12,013 bases of DNA from assembly GCA_002433235.1 (NCBI GenBank), contig DJHS01000045.1, positions 1-12,013 of the forward strand. Reading direction: 5' to 3'. The stretch comes from UBA6614 sp002433235 (GTDB lineage Bacteria > Verrucomicrobiota > Verrucomicrobiia > Limisphaerales > UBA1100). The notes beneath the pieces are model-generated. The model saw nothing but the letters and a program-made list of their open reading frames with translations, was not told where the DNA came from and made no database searches. Shown piece after piece: positions 1 through 8,569 of this stretch (positions are counted from its first letter, which is position 1; the number at the start of each line of letters is the position of its first letter). Both the position numbers and the translations under genes were made by a program.

Positions 1-491
1 ATGGCGGGGGAGGAGAGCACAAAACGTCCCGTTTCAAATTCCCAGCGCAAAAGCTTTGCTCGAGCCTTTCGCAATTCCTCGGCTTTGCGCTTTGCCTCCT
101 CGGCCTCGGCCAGACGCATCTTCTCTCGCTGCAATTCCCTTACCCGCTCCTCTATCTGCGCCATCGACTTGCCCGTGAACAACGTCTCACCAGACACCAA
201 CTTCACTGCTATATCCGACTCCTTGTAATCACTGACAATCTTCCGAACCTTTCCCAACGCCTCCTCATAAGACTTGATAGCCGAAGGCAGGTTTGTGTCT
301 TCCTTGGATTTTGCCTCACTAACCAACTCAACCGCTTCAACAAAGAGTTTGTTAGCCGCTTCACCGGGCGTAATCACCTTTTCAGAACGCAGCTCAGGCT
401 CTTTACTCGCCGCCTTCTCCACCTCCTTCTTCCCACACCCCACCCCCAGCACCAGAACTAGTAAGCCGGCGTAGTAGGAGGCAGTTTTCAT
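1..491 (-). CDS. Lipoprotein with coiled coil and start of a PQQ-like beta-propeller (partial, 3' end off the window)
   Basis: Reading the minus strand from the ATG at 491 gives 163 codons without a stop, plus two bases to the window edge. The N-terminus is a lipoprotein signal: Lys2, a hydrophobic run (about residues 8-17) and a lipobox-like GVGC with Cys19. Next comes a helical stretch (about 45-100) resembling TPR-type segments, with a SDIAVKLVSGE motif. A charged Glu/Lys/Arg-rich probable coiled coil follows (about 110-145). The last residues read WEFETGRFVLSSPA, then a codon starting AT. This closely resembles the opening of outer-membrane PQQ-like beta-propeller repeats (WEFETG...SSPAI), so a propeller probably lies beyond the edge. 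That would make it a membrane-anchored, probably periplasmic scaffold or sensor. Its base composition looks less GC-rich than its neighbours. No Shine-Dalgarno is visible upstream. The two short plus-strand reading frames over it are shadows. The lipoprotein call is firm; the propeller is inferred from about 15 residues. Confidence 0.75.
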   Translation of the reverse strand, partial: MKTASYYAGLLVLVLGVGCGKKEVEKAASKEPELRSEKVITPGEAANKLFVEAVELVSEAKSKEDTNLPSAIKSYEEALGKVRKIVSDYKESDIAVKLVSGETLFTGKSMAQIEERVRELQREKMRLAEAEEAKRKAEELRKARAKLLRWEFETGRFVLSSPA

Positions 492-510
492 GTCGTCAAT
501 TTAAAGCAAC

Positions 511-539
511 TGCCTACGCCCCGTCCACTACAAGCTCAA
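511..539 (-). promoter_or_regulatory. Weak candidate promoter for the lipoprotein gene
   Basis: On the minus strand, TTGAGC (534-539) is followed after exactly 17 bp by TAGGCA (511-516), 19 bp upstream of the ATG at 491. The -35 is reasonable and the -10 is poor. The -10 resembles the TAGGTT of the better promoter at 6034-6062, which is the only reason to list it. The rest of the 125-bp gap (492-616) shows nothing else recognisable. Confidence 0.22.
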
Positions 540-616
540 TGCATCCATGCGGGGAGATTACCTGTCCACCAAGGCGGAATGCACAGGGTGGTTTCGGCAC
601 TGTAGGCTGTGCTCTC

Positions 617-1744
617 CTAGGTAATGTGCGCGCCCTGTGTCTCGACATAGACGGCGTAGAGTGACTGGCTGCCGGTCATGAAGAGGCGGTTGCGCTTGGT
701 GCCGCCGAAGCAGACGTTGCTGCAGATTTCGGGCAGCAGCACTTGGCCGATGCGTTTGCCTTCGGTGGGCTCGAAGATGTGCACGCCGTCGTAGCCGTCG
801 CCCACCCAGCCGGCGCTGGCCCAGATGTTGCCGTCGGTGTCGGCACGGATGCCATCGGCAAAGCCGGCCTTCACTTCGCCGTCGTCCATCTTCAGGTTCA
901 TGCTGGCAAATTCGCGTCCGCGCGCGATCTTGGTGCCGACGATGTCCCAGACCTTGATGTTCTTGGGCGCGTCCTTGTAATGGCTGGCGCCGGTGTCGGC
1001 GACGTAGAGTTTCTTGTAATCGGGACTGAAGCAGAGACCGTTGGGCTTGAAGATTTCGTCGGTGAGTTTCTCGATTTTGCCGGTCTTCTCGTCAATGCGG
1101 TAGACGGCTTCCTTTTGGATGGGTTGCACGCTGCCGGTGTTGGCGCGGTGGCCCTCATAGTTCATCAGGCTGCCATAGCCGGGATCGGTGAACCAGATGC
1201 TGCCGTCGGGATGGACGATGGCGTCGTTGGGGGCGTTGAATTGTTTGCCGCCAAACTTGTCGGCCAACACGGTAATCTTGCCGTTGTACTCATAGCGCAC
1301 GACGCGGCGGTTGCCGTGTTCGCAGGAGATCTGCCGGCCGGACCAGTCAAAGGTGTTGCCGTTGCTGTTGCCACTGGGTTTGCGGAAGATGCTCACATGG
1401 CCGTCCTCTTCCAGCCAGCGCAGCTGGTGGTTGTTGGGGATGTCGCTCCAGAGCAAGTATTTGCCCACGCCATTCCACGCGGGGCCCTCGGCCCAGAGCA
1501 TGTTGGGGCTGTGGTACAGGCGGAGGATGGGGGAGTTTCCGAGCTTGTACTTGGCGAAGCGGTCATCCAGCACCACCACATCGGGCTCGGGATAGCGTGT
1601 AGGATTTTTCCCGGTCCAATCGCGCGGGGTGCCCTTTTTGGCCGATGCCAGCGCGGCGCCGGCCAAGGTGGCGCCGGCGAGAAATGTGCGGCGGTTCAGT
1701 CCTTTGGAAAAGCTCGACAGATCGGGAGTGGGTTTTTTGCTCAT
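617..1744 (-). CDS. Tat-exported SMP-30/gluconolactonase/LRE family protein
   Basis: 375 aa, starting at the ATG at 1744. An in-frame ATG at 1873 would put an unrelated 43-residue extension before a clear twin-arginine signal, so it was rejected. The signal is N-R18-R19-T-F-L followed by an Ala/Gly-rich hydrophobic stretch (21-34), meaning export in folded form. The rest is a six-bladed beta-propeller of the SMP-30 family. Residues matching the metal and substrate site are visible: E86 in AEGPAW, N173 in PNDAIVHPDG, N235 in KPNGLCFSPD and D297 in FADGIRADTDGNIW. Family members hydrolyse sugar lactones such as gluconolactone using a divalent metal; the substrate here cannot be read from sequence. 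It is divergent from a LarA-like gene that starts 94 bp away, which suggests a sugar-acid role (inference). The stop is TAG at 617-619. The long alanine/valine-rich frame on the opposite strand is a shadow. No Shine-Dalgarno is seen. Confidence 0.9.
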   Translation of the reverse strand: MSKKPTPDLSSFSKGLNRRTFLAGATLAGAALASAKKGTPRDWTGKNPTRYPEPDVVVLDDRFAKYKLGNSPILRLYHSPNMLWAEGPAWNGVGKYLLWSDIPNNHQLRWLEEDGHVSIFRKPSGNSNGNTFDWSGRQISCEHGNRRVVRYEYNGKITVLADKFGGKQFNAPNDAIVHPDGSIWFTDPGYGSLMNYEGHRANTGSVQPIQKEAVYRIDEKTGKIEKLTDEIFKPNGLCFSPDYKKLYVADTGASHYKDAPKNIKVWDIVGTKIARGREFASMNLKMDDGEVKAGFADGIRADTDGNIWASAGWVGDGYDGVHIFEPTEGKRIGQVLLPEICSNVCFGGTKRNRLFMTGSQSLYAVYVETQGAHIT

Positions 1745-1755
1745 GGTAAAATGGG

Positions 1756-1793
1756 TTGCGCGAAGCGTGGTCTGCGAGGGCCTTGCGCGCAAG
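1756..1793. promoter_or_regulatory. Candidate operator pair between the divergent SMP-30 and LarA-like genes
   Basis: The 94-bp divergent gap (1745-1838) contains a perfect 12-bp palindrome, CTTGCGCGCAAG (1782-1793), and a near copy, TTGCGCGAAG (1756-1765). The shared TTGCGCG cores start 27 bp apart. Position and symmetry would suit a dimeric regulator controlling both genes. No convincing -35/-10 pair is visible in either direction, and GC-rich DNA makes short palindromes fairly common, so this is a suggestion only. Confidence 0.3.
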
Positions 1794-1838
1794 AAAAAGC
1801 TCGCGGCCCGCGCAGGGTTGGCCTTGGATGAGTGCCGG

Positions 1839-3122
1839 ATGTCACTGCTCGATGCCCAGGTTTTGCCGCGCATGTTTCCGTTGCGCCAGAAGTTTCCGCG
1901 CTCGCCACGGCTTGATGTGGCCGCCGTGGTGCGGGATGAGGTGGGCAGGGTTAGTGGTCGGCTTCAACGGGGCCAGCGAATTGCCGTGACGGTGGGCAGC
2001 CGGGGGATTGCCAATCTGGCGGCGATTGTCCACGTGGTTCTGGAGGAGCTAAGAAAGGCCGGGGTGAAGCCGTTTATTCTGCCGGCAATGGGCAGCCATG
2101 GAGGCGCCACCCCTGAAGGGCAACGGCGGATATTGGCCGACTTTGGGATCACGGCGGAAACAATGGGCGTGCCCATTGAGGCGGCGATGGAGGCGCGCGA
2201 GATTGGCCGGACACCGGACGGGTTGCCGGCATTCACAAGTGAGGCAGCGTTGGCGGCGGACGGGATTGTGGTGCTTAACCGGGTGAAGCCGCACACGGAT
2301 TATTTCAGCCGCACGATCGGCAGTGGGCTCATCAAGATGATGGTCGTGGGCATGGGCAAACACACGGGCGCGGCGAATTTTCATCGCACTTCCGTGCGTT
2401 TGGGATACGAGGATGCCCTGCGCGCGCTGGGCCGGGTGGTGTTGGGGAATGTACCGATCCTGTTTGGGATTGCGCTGGTGGAGGATCAGCACCATGAGAC
2501 ATCCCGGATTGAAGCGATTTTGCCGGAGGATATTGAAGCGCGGGAAGGTGAACTGTTCGCGGAAGCCGCTGCGTTGATGCCGGGATTGCCATTCGACGAC
2601 ATTGACCTGTTGGTGGTCGACCGGATTGGCAAAAACCTGAGCGGGCCGGGCATGGACCCCAATGTCATTGGCCGGAACGCTCATCATTACTCCACGCTTT
2701 TAAGAAATGCGCTCGAGGCCAGACCGTTTGTGCGGCGGGTCTTTGTGCGCGGCCTTACGCCGGAGACGCACGGCAATGCGATTGGTATTGGCTTGGCCGA
2801 TGCCACGACCCGGCGGTTGGCCGAGGAGATGGATGCCGAGGCAACGTTCGTCAACGTGCGGACTTCGCTGACTCTGCACAACGCAAAGCTGCCCATGCAG
2901 TTCGAGACGGATGAAGAGGCCATTGCCGCCCTGCTGGACACGGTGGCCTTGGATGATCCCGCCCAAGCCCGCGTTCTGCGGATTGCCAACACTCTGGAAT
3001 TGACGGACGTCGAGGCATCCGAGGCGTTCCATGAGGAGGCAGCGTCGCGCAAGGATCTCACCGTTATGGGTAGCCCCGTTGGCTGGGCATTCGACGGCGA
3101 GGGTAACTTGGCTGACTTGTGA
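1839..3122 (+). CDS. LarA-like protein, nickel-dependent hydroxyacid racemase/epimerase superfamily (DUF2088)
   Basis: 427 aa from the ATG at 1839, close to the roughly 420 residues usual for LarA. The open frame extends back to 1629, but that part overlaps the divergent SMP-30 gene and reads as low-complexity sequence. ATG 1872 is a second possible start. The N-domain carries GSRGIANL and ILPAMGSHGGATPEG. The mid-region carries LNRVKPHTDY and a GSGLIKMMVVGMGKHTGA motif. H87, H152, K166 and H175 are spaced much like the two catalytic histidines, the cofactor-linked lysine and the nickel-ligand histidine of Lactobacillus LarA (H108, H174, K184, H200); this alignment was made by eye. LarA proteins use a nickel-pincer nucleotide to invert the alpha carbon of 2-hydroxyacids. 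The substrate is unknown here; an aldonate is attractive given the lactonase-like neighbour. No cofactor-synthesis genes (larB, larC, larE) lie in the window. It converges on the aminotransferase gene with a 61-bp gap. Confidence 0.85.
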   Translation: MSLLDAQVLPRMFPLRQKFPRSPRLDVAAVVRDEVGRVSGRLQRGQRIAVTVGSRGIANLAAIVHVVLEELRKAGVKPFILPAMGSHGGATPEGQRRILADFGITAETMGVPIEAAMEAREIGRTPDGLPAFTSEAALAADGIVVLNRVKPHTDYFSRTIGSGLIKMMVVGMGKHTGAANFHRTSVRLGYEDALRALGRVVLGNVPILFGIALVEDQHHETSRIEAILPEDIEAREGELFAEAAALMPGLPFDDIDLLVVDRIGKNLSGPGMDPNVIGRNAHHYSTLLRNALEARPFVRRVFVRGLTPETHGNAIGIGLADATTRRLAEEMDAEATFVNVRTSLTLHNAKLPMQFETDEEAIAALLDTVALDDPAQARVLRIANTLELTDVEASEAFHEEAASRKDLTVMGSPVGWAFDGEGNLADL

Positions 3123-3148
3123 CCATTGGCTGCTCTGTAGGCGGGGAG

Positions 3149-3175
3149 GGCGGTGGCCTCGCGACCCCGGCCGCC
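3149..3175. repeat. GC-rich hairpin in the gap between convergent genes
   Basis: The 61-bp gap between the LarA-like stop (3122) and the convergent aminotransferase stop (3184) is almost entirely G and C. GGCGG (3149-3153) can pair with CCGCC (3171-3175), with alternative GGCC pairings inside. GTAG (3137-3140) and CTAC (3184-3187) lie outside it. It could be a bidirectional terminator, though no T-run follows on either strand, or a member of a dispersed GC-rich palindrome family. Confidence 0.25.
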
Positions 3176-3183
3176 GGCTGGGG

Positions 3184-4320
3184 CTACAACAACCCCACTG
3201 CTTGTTCCAACTCGGTCGTGGTATTGTAAAGGTGTGGTGAAAAACGAAGATAATCCTTCCCGGAACGATCACCGCGCACGGAGGCGACGATGTTTTCGGT
3301 GGCCAGTTTTTCGCCCAGCGCCTTTATTTCCATGCCCTCGTGCCAGCAACTGGTGATGCCGCTGGTTGCTTCGGGATGAAACACCTCGTAGCCCTTTTTC
3401 TGCAACGCTTCCACCAGCCATGCTCGCTTGGCGGTAAGGTCAGCGGCGATATTGTCGATACTCACCTCGAGCAGCAGGCCGAGCGCGGCGTTGAGGCCGG
3501 CGATGCCGAGGATGTTAAAACTGCCGGCCTCGTAGCGGCGGGCGTCGTTGCGGAGATTTATTGTCTCCTGCGTGACGTAATTCGGGCAGCGTACGTTGTT
3601 CCAGCCAAAGGCTGAGGGCGACAGGCGATCCTGCAGTTCGCGCCGCACATAAAACACCCCCGCCGCGCACGGGCCGAGCAGCCATTTGTGGGCATCGGCG
3701 GCGAGGAAATCCACGTGCTCCACCGTGGTTGGAAACGCGCCGAGCGTCTGGATGGCATCGAGGCAAAAGAGAATCTCGCGTTCGCGCAACAACCGACCAA
3801 TGGCATCGTGATCAATCCGCCAGCCGGAAACAAAATGGCACGAAGCCAGTGCCACGAGGCGTGTTTGGTCGGTGAGCTGTTCGGCCACAATATCCGTCGT
3901 GATCTGCCCCAGCGCCGGCGTCCGCAACCGCCGCACCGTTACGCCGCGAGCCTCGAGCGCCAGCCACGGATAAACGTTCACGGGGAAATCATCCTGATAA
4001 ATCAGCACTTCATCGCCCGTCTGCCAATCCAGCCCGGCGGCTACCGCACTGAGACCGGCGGTTGTCGGCCCCATCAACGCCACCTCGCCGTAATCCGCCC
4101 CCAACATGACCGCCGCACGCGTGCGTGTTTCACGCAACAGCCCGGCCAAGCCTTCCTCTTGATCATTGCGCGTGCCAACCGAAACGGATTCATTCACCGC
4201 TCGCTCCACACACGCGGGCAGCGGCGACACGCCCGCGTGCGCAAGGTACACCTTGTCCGTGCAAACGGGGAACTCGCGCCGTCGCAGCGCGTTGTCGCTT
4301 TGAAGCTCGGGGAGGTTCAT
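3184..4320 (-). CDS. Class V (NifS/SufS-fold) PLP-dependent aminotransferase family protein
   Basis: 378 aa from the ATG at 4320, with a GGGGAG Shine-Dalgarno-like site four bases upstream. The fold-type I class V pattern is clear: YLAHAGVSPLP near the N-terminus, a cofactor-loop region around GPTTAGLSAVAAGL, H162 in SCHFVSGWRID stacking on the cofactor, D188 in CLDAIQTLGAF, and the Schiff-base lysine K212 in ADAHKWLLGP. R359 in YLRFSPHLYNT matches the substrate-carboxylate arginine. The C-terminal loop where SufS-type cysteine desulfurases carry their catalytic Cys reads ASVRGDRSGKDYLRFS and has none. Desulfurase activity is therefore unlikely, and an isopenicillin-epimerase, kynureninase or transaminase-like role is possible; the substrate cannot be told. 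It follows thioredoxin by 17 bp on the same strand and is probably the last gene of a three-gene operon. Confidence 0.85.
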   Translation of the reverse strand: MNLPELQSDNALRRREFPVCTDKVYLAHAGVSPLPACVERAVNESVSVGTRNDQEEGLAGLLRETRTRAAVMLGADYGEVALMGPTTAGLSAVAAGLDWQTGDEVLIYQDDFPVNVYPWLALEARGVTVRRLRTPALGQITTDIVAEQLTDQTRLVALASCHFVSGWRIDHDAIGRLLREREILFCLDAIQTLGAFPTTVEHVDFLAADAHKWLLGPCAAGVFYVRRELQDRLSPSAFGWNNVRCPNYVTQETINLRNDARRYEAGSFNILGIAGLNAALGLLLEVSIDNIAADLTAKRAWLVEALQKKGYEVFHPEATSGITSCWHEGMEIKALGEKLATENIVASVRGDRSGKDYLRFSPHLYNTTTELEQAVGLL

Positions 4321-4337
4321 GGCGCTCCCCGCATGGA

Positions 4338-4679
4338 CTAGGCCAAGGCGTTATCGATCATGCCGGCCAGTGCGGGTTTGCCCTGTGCCCCGACTGTTTC
4401 CTCAACCTTTTCGCCGCCCTTGAAAACCATTAGGGCGGGAATGCTGGACACGCCCTGTGCCATGGCGAGTTGTTTGGTGGCATCGTCCGATTCAATGTCG
4501 ATCTTGGCCACCTTGGCCTTGCCGGCATACTCGTCGGCCAATTGATCGATCACCGGCCCGAGCATCTTACAGGGTCCGCACCATGGAGCCCAGAAATCCA
4601 CGAGCACGGGCACATCGCTATGTAAAACCTCGGTTTCAAAATTGTCCGCCGTGATAGTTAAAACATTATCAGATGCCAT
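4338..4679 (-). CDS. trxA: Thioredoxin
   Basis: 113 aa with the complete thioredoxin fold signature. The active site is WCGPC with C34 and C37, preceded by VLVDFWAPW (buried D28). The cis-proline is P81 in SSIPALMVFKGG. Length and lack of a signal peptide fit a cytoplasmic thioredoxin that reduces protein disulfides using electrons from thioredoxin reductase; no reductase gene is in the window. The stop is TAG at 4338-4340. It lies 41 bp downstream of the tail-anchored Ala/Pro-rich gene and 17 bp upstream of the class V aminotransferase gene, so it probably belongs to one transcript with them. No strong Shine-Dalgarno is seen before the ATG. The assignment to the family is secure; whether this is the main housekeeping copy is not known. 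Confidence 0.96.
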   Translation of the reverse strand: MASDNVLTITADNFETEVLHSDVPVLVDFWAPWCGPCKMLGPVIDQLADEYAGKAKVAKIDIESDDATKQLAMAQGVSSIPALMVFKGGEKVEETVGAQGKPALAGMIDNALA

Positions 4680-4720
4680 AGGCCCGGAGAATAGGGGCAG
4701 GCCAGCGGGATGGGAAGAGA

Positions 4721-6016
4721 TTATTCGGTTGCCGAAAGAGGACCCAGAACCTTGAGGTAAAGAACCACCACCATGCCAATTACCACCAGCGCGGCGACAA
4801 CTGCGAGAATCATGTCCAGCTTGCTGGGCGCACCCGCGGACGCGGCTTCGGCTACGGGGGCGGCTTCGGCCTCCGCCAGGGCTTCGGCCGGAACCGTGGG
4901 CTCCGCGCCGGGCATGCCTCCCAAGTCCGCCCCGGGCATGGCAGCAACGGGTGGTTTTGTTGGAATTTCTTCAGTCGGGGGAGAGCCGGGCATCGCACCG
5001 GGCATCGCANNNNNNNNNNNNNNNNNNNNNNNNNNNNNNNNNNNNNNNNNNNNNNNNNNNNNNNNNNNNNNNNNNNNNNNNNNNNNNNNNNNNNNNNNNN
5101 NNNNNNNNNNNNNNNNNNNNNNNNNNNNNNNNNNNNNNNNNNNNNNNNNNNNNNNNNNNNNNNNNNNNNNNNNNNNNNNNNNNNNNNNNNNNNNNNNNNN
5201 NNNNNNNNNNNNNNNNNNNNNNNNNNNNNNNNNNNNNNNNNNNNNNNNNNNNNNNNNNNNNNNNNNNNNNNNNNNNNNNNNNNNNNNNNNNNNNNNNNNN
5301 NNNNNNNNNNNNNNNNNNNNNNNNNNNNNNNNNNNNNNNNNNNNNNNNGCACCGGGCATCGCACCGGGAGCACCGGGCATCGCACCGGGAGCACCAGGCA
5401 TCGCCCCGGGGACGACAGCTGCTGCGGCCGGAGCGGCAACCGGAGCTGCTGCGGGTGCTACTCCAGGAAGAGCAACTGTGGCGGCTGCGTTTGGAGCTAC
5501 GGTTGCGGCTGTCGGAGAAACCGCAACAGGGGCTGCGGCAGCAGGCACGGCTGCCGCGGCTGGGGCGATGGCTCCGGCGGCAGCGACGGGAGCAGCCCCG
5601 GGCATGGGTGCTTGGTCTGATGTTGGAACGCCTTGAGGTGGGACTGCTTGTGGGTTCATGGGATTTGGGGCCGCCACGGGCGCGGCAGCCATGGGTGTTG
5701 CCGCCGCAGCTACGGGAGCGGCGGCGGGGGTGGCCTCGGGAATTGGTGCTGCGGCTGCCGGGACGGGTGCAGCTGCGGCTGGAACGGGTGCGGGGGCCAG
5801 TTCTGTGGCGGGTGTGGGCGTTGGGGCTGCGGGTTGCGCTGCTGCGGCTCCCGGTGCGGCCGCGCCAGGGGCCGCAGCTCCTCCGCCACCTCCGGGCGGC
5901 AGGGCAATGCGAATGGTTTGCTTTGCGGATGGCTTGGGAGGCAGGCTAATCCGGACGGTTGCCTTCTTTTTCTTGGTGGCCGCGGCTGGCGCGGCCGGTT
6001 GGGGTGCCTCTGCCAT
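4721..6016 (-). CDS. Tail-anchored Ala/Pro/Met-Gly-rich low-complexity protein with twin TVRI-LPP motifs
   Basis: 431 codons, 113 of them hidden by an assembly gap of 339 Ns. There is no signal peptide. The N-terminus holds a lysine cluster (15-18) and two related motifs, TVRISLPP (20-27) and TIRIALPP (34-41). A long, probably disordered stretch of Ala/Pro/Val follows, then Met-Pro-Gly-Ala tandem repeats on both sides of the gap. A Glu/Ala-rich segment (about 365-395) leads to a C-terminal membrane segment (about 402-421, DMILAVVAALVVIGMVVVLYL) and a ten-residue tail. This is tail-anchored topology, with most of the chain probably cytoplasmic. I believe similar KETVRI-LPP proteins are widespread and uncharacterised in Verrucomicrobiota, but that is from memory. 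It is first in the probable operon with thioredoxin and the aminotransferase. The true repeat number is unknown because the gap sits inside the repeat. The plus-strand frames here are shadows of the biased composition. Confidence 0.75.
   Translation of the reverse strand: MAEAPQPAAPAAATKKKKATVRISLPPKPSAKQTIRIALPPGGGGGAAAPGAAAPGAAAAQPAAPTPTPATELAPAPVPAAAAPVPAAAAPIPEATPAAAPVAAAATPMAAAPVAAPNPMNPQAVPPQGVPTSDQAPMPGAAPVAAAGAIAPAAAAVPAAAAPVAVSPTAATVAPNAAATVALPGVAPAAAPVAAPAAAAVVPGAMPGAPGAMPGAPGAMPGXXXXXXXXXXXXXXXXXXXXXXXXXXXXXXXXXXXXXXXXXXXXXXXXXXXXXXXXXXXXXXXXXXXXXXXXXXXXXXXXXXXXXXXXXXXXXXXXXXXXXXXXXXXXXXXXXXAMPGAMPGSPPTEEIPTKPPVAAMPGADLGGMPGAEPTVPAEALAEAEAAPVAEAASAGAPSKLDMILAVVAALVVIGMVVVLYLKVLGPLSATE
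4986..5411. repeat. In-gene tandem repeat interrupted by the assembly gap
   Basis: Right of the gap, three 21-bp units run from 5349 to 5411. The first two are identical and the third is slightly changed; each encodes Met-Pro-Gly-Ala-Pro-Gly-Ala on the minus strand, in some phase. Left of the gap, two exact 12-bp units, CCGGGCATCGCA, lie at 4986-4997 and 4998-5009 and encode Met-Pro-Gly-Ala. Both unit lengths are multiples of three, so copy number can change without a frameshift. The missing sequence is probably more of the same. Confidence 0.8.
5010..5348. other. Assembly gap, 339 Ns
   Basis: This run of N lies inside the tandem repeat of the Ala/Pro/Met-rich gene. Its length is a multiple of three (113 codons) and the frame is kept on both sides, so the size estimate may be good. 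Short reads often fail to cross such repeats, so the real length could differ. Confidence 0.95.
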
Positions 6017-6033
6017 ACTCGAATCTACAACAC

Positions 6034-6062
6034 AACCTACAGTCGGCCAAAAAGACTGTCAA
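6034..6062 (-). promoter_or_regulatory. Sigma70-like promoter of the tail-anchored protein-trxA-aminotransferase operon
   Basis: On the minus strand a perfect TTGACA (6057-6062) is followed after 17 bp by TAGGTT (6034-6039), which keeps the first, second and last bases of the -10 consensus. The start of transcription would fall about 10 bases before the ATG at 6016, giving a very short leader in line with the lack of a Shine-Dalgarno. A 6-bp inverted repeat, ACAGTC (6039-6044) and GACTGT (6054-6059), spans the spacer and touches both hexamers, a typical place for a repressor. The rest of the 157-bp gap shows nothing else clear. Confidence 0.55.
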
Positions 6063-6173
6063 ATTGAATCAATTTTTGGCGATTGACCAACACGCGAAAT
6101 CCCCTCCCCGTCGGAAATCTACCATTTTTTCCTGTGTGAACAAGCTTCGATTTCCGGTTGGAGGCGTTGGGTT

Positions 6174-8474
<2,301 letters not shown>

Positions 8475-8531
8475 GGCGGTGCAAAAACGATACGCCGGTG
8501 GGCGGGAATGGGTAGTCAAAAATTAGGAGTC

Positions 8532-8549
8532 CCGTCTCGGACCGTCTCG
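8532..8549. repeat. Helically phased direct repeat upstream of the metallohydrolase gene
   Basis: CCGTCTCG occurs at 8532-8539 and again at 8542-8549, a 10-bp period, 58-75 bp upstream of the metallohydrolase ATG at 8474. Tandem sites one helical turn apart can bind an activator. They also lie just outside the palindromic unit at 8570, so they may be debris from it. No convincing -35/-10 pair was found in 8475-8531. Confidence 0.25.
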
Positions 8550-8569
8550 TCCCGGACGCACACCGGCCA

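Noticed and set aside
743..1831. Long plus-strand reading frame (362 codons) opposite the SMP-30 gene
   Set aside because: Val/Ala/Gly-rich with no recognisable domain, and antisense to a gene with clear catalytic motifs. High GC keeps such frames open by chance.
1629..1838. N-terminal extension of the LarA-like frame
   Set aside because: The 70 extra codons overlap the start of the divergent SMP-30 gene and do not resemble LarA; the usual family length fits a start at 1839.
1745..1873. N-terminal extension of the SMP-30 frame
   Set aside because: It would place 43 unrelated residues before a clear twin-arginine signal, which must be near the N-terminus to work.
4773..5636. Plus-strand Ala/Gly/Thr-rich frames across the gap region
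   Set aside because: They arise from the complement of GCN/CCN-rich coding and from Ns translated as X; only the minus-strand frame has an anchor segment and structured ends.
8475..8531. Possible promoter of the metallohydrolase gene (minus-strand TTGACT with TATCGT)
   Set aside because: The spacer between the hexamers is 21 bp, too long for a normal sigma70 promoter, and no better pair was found.
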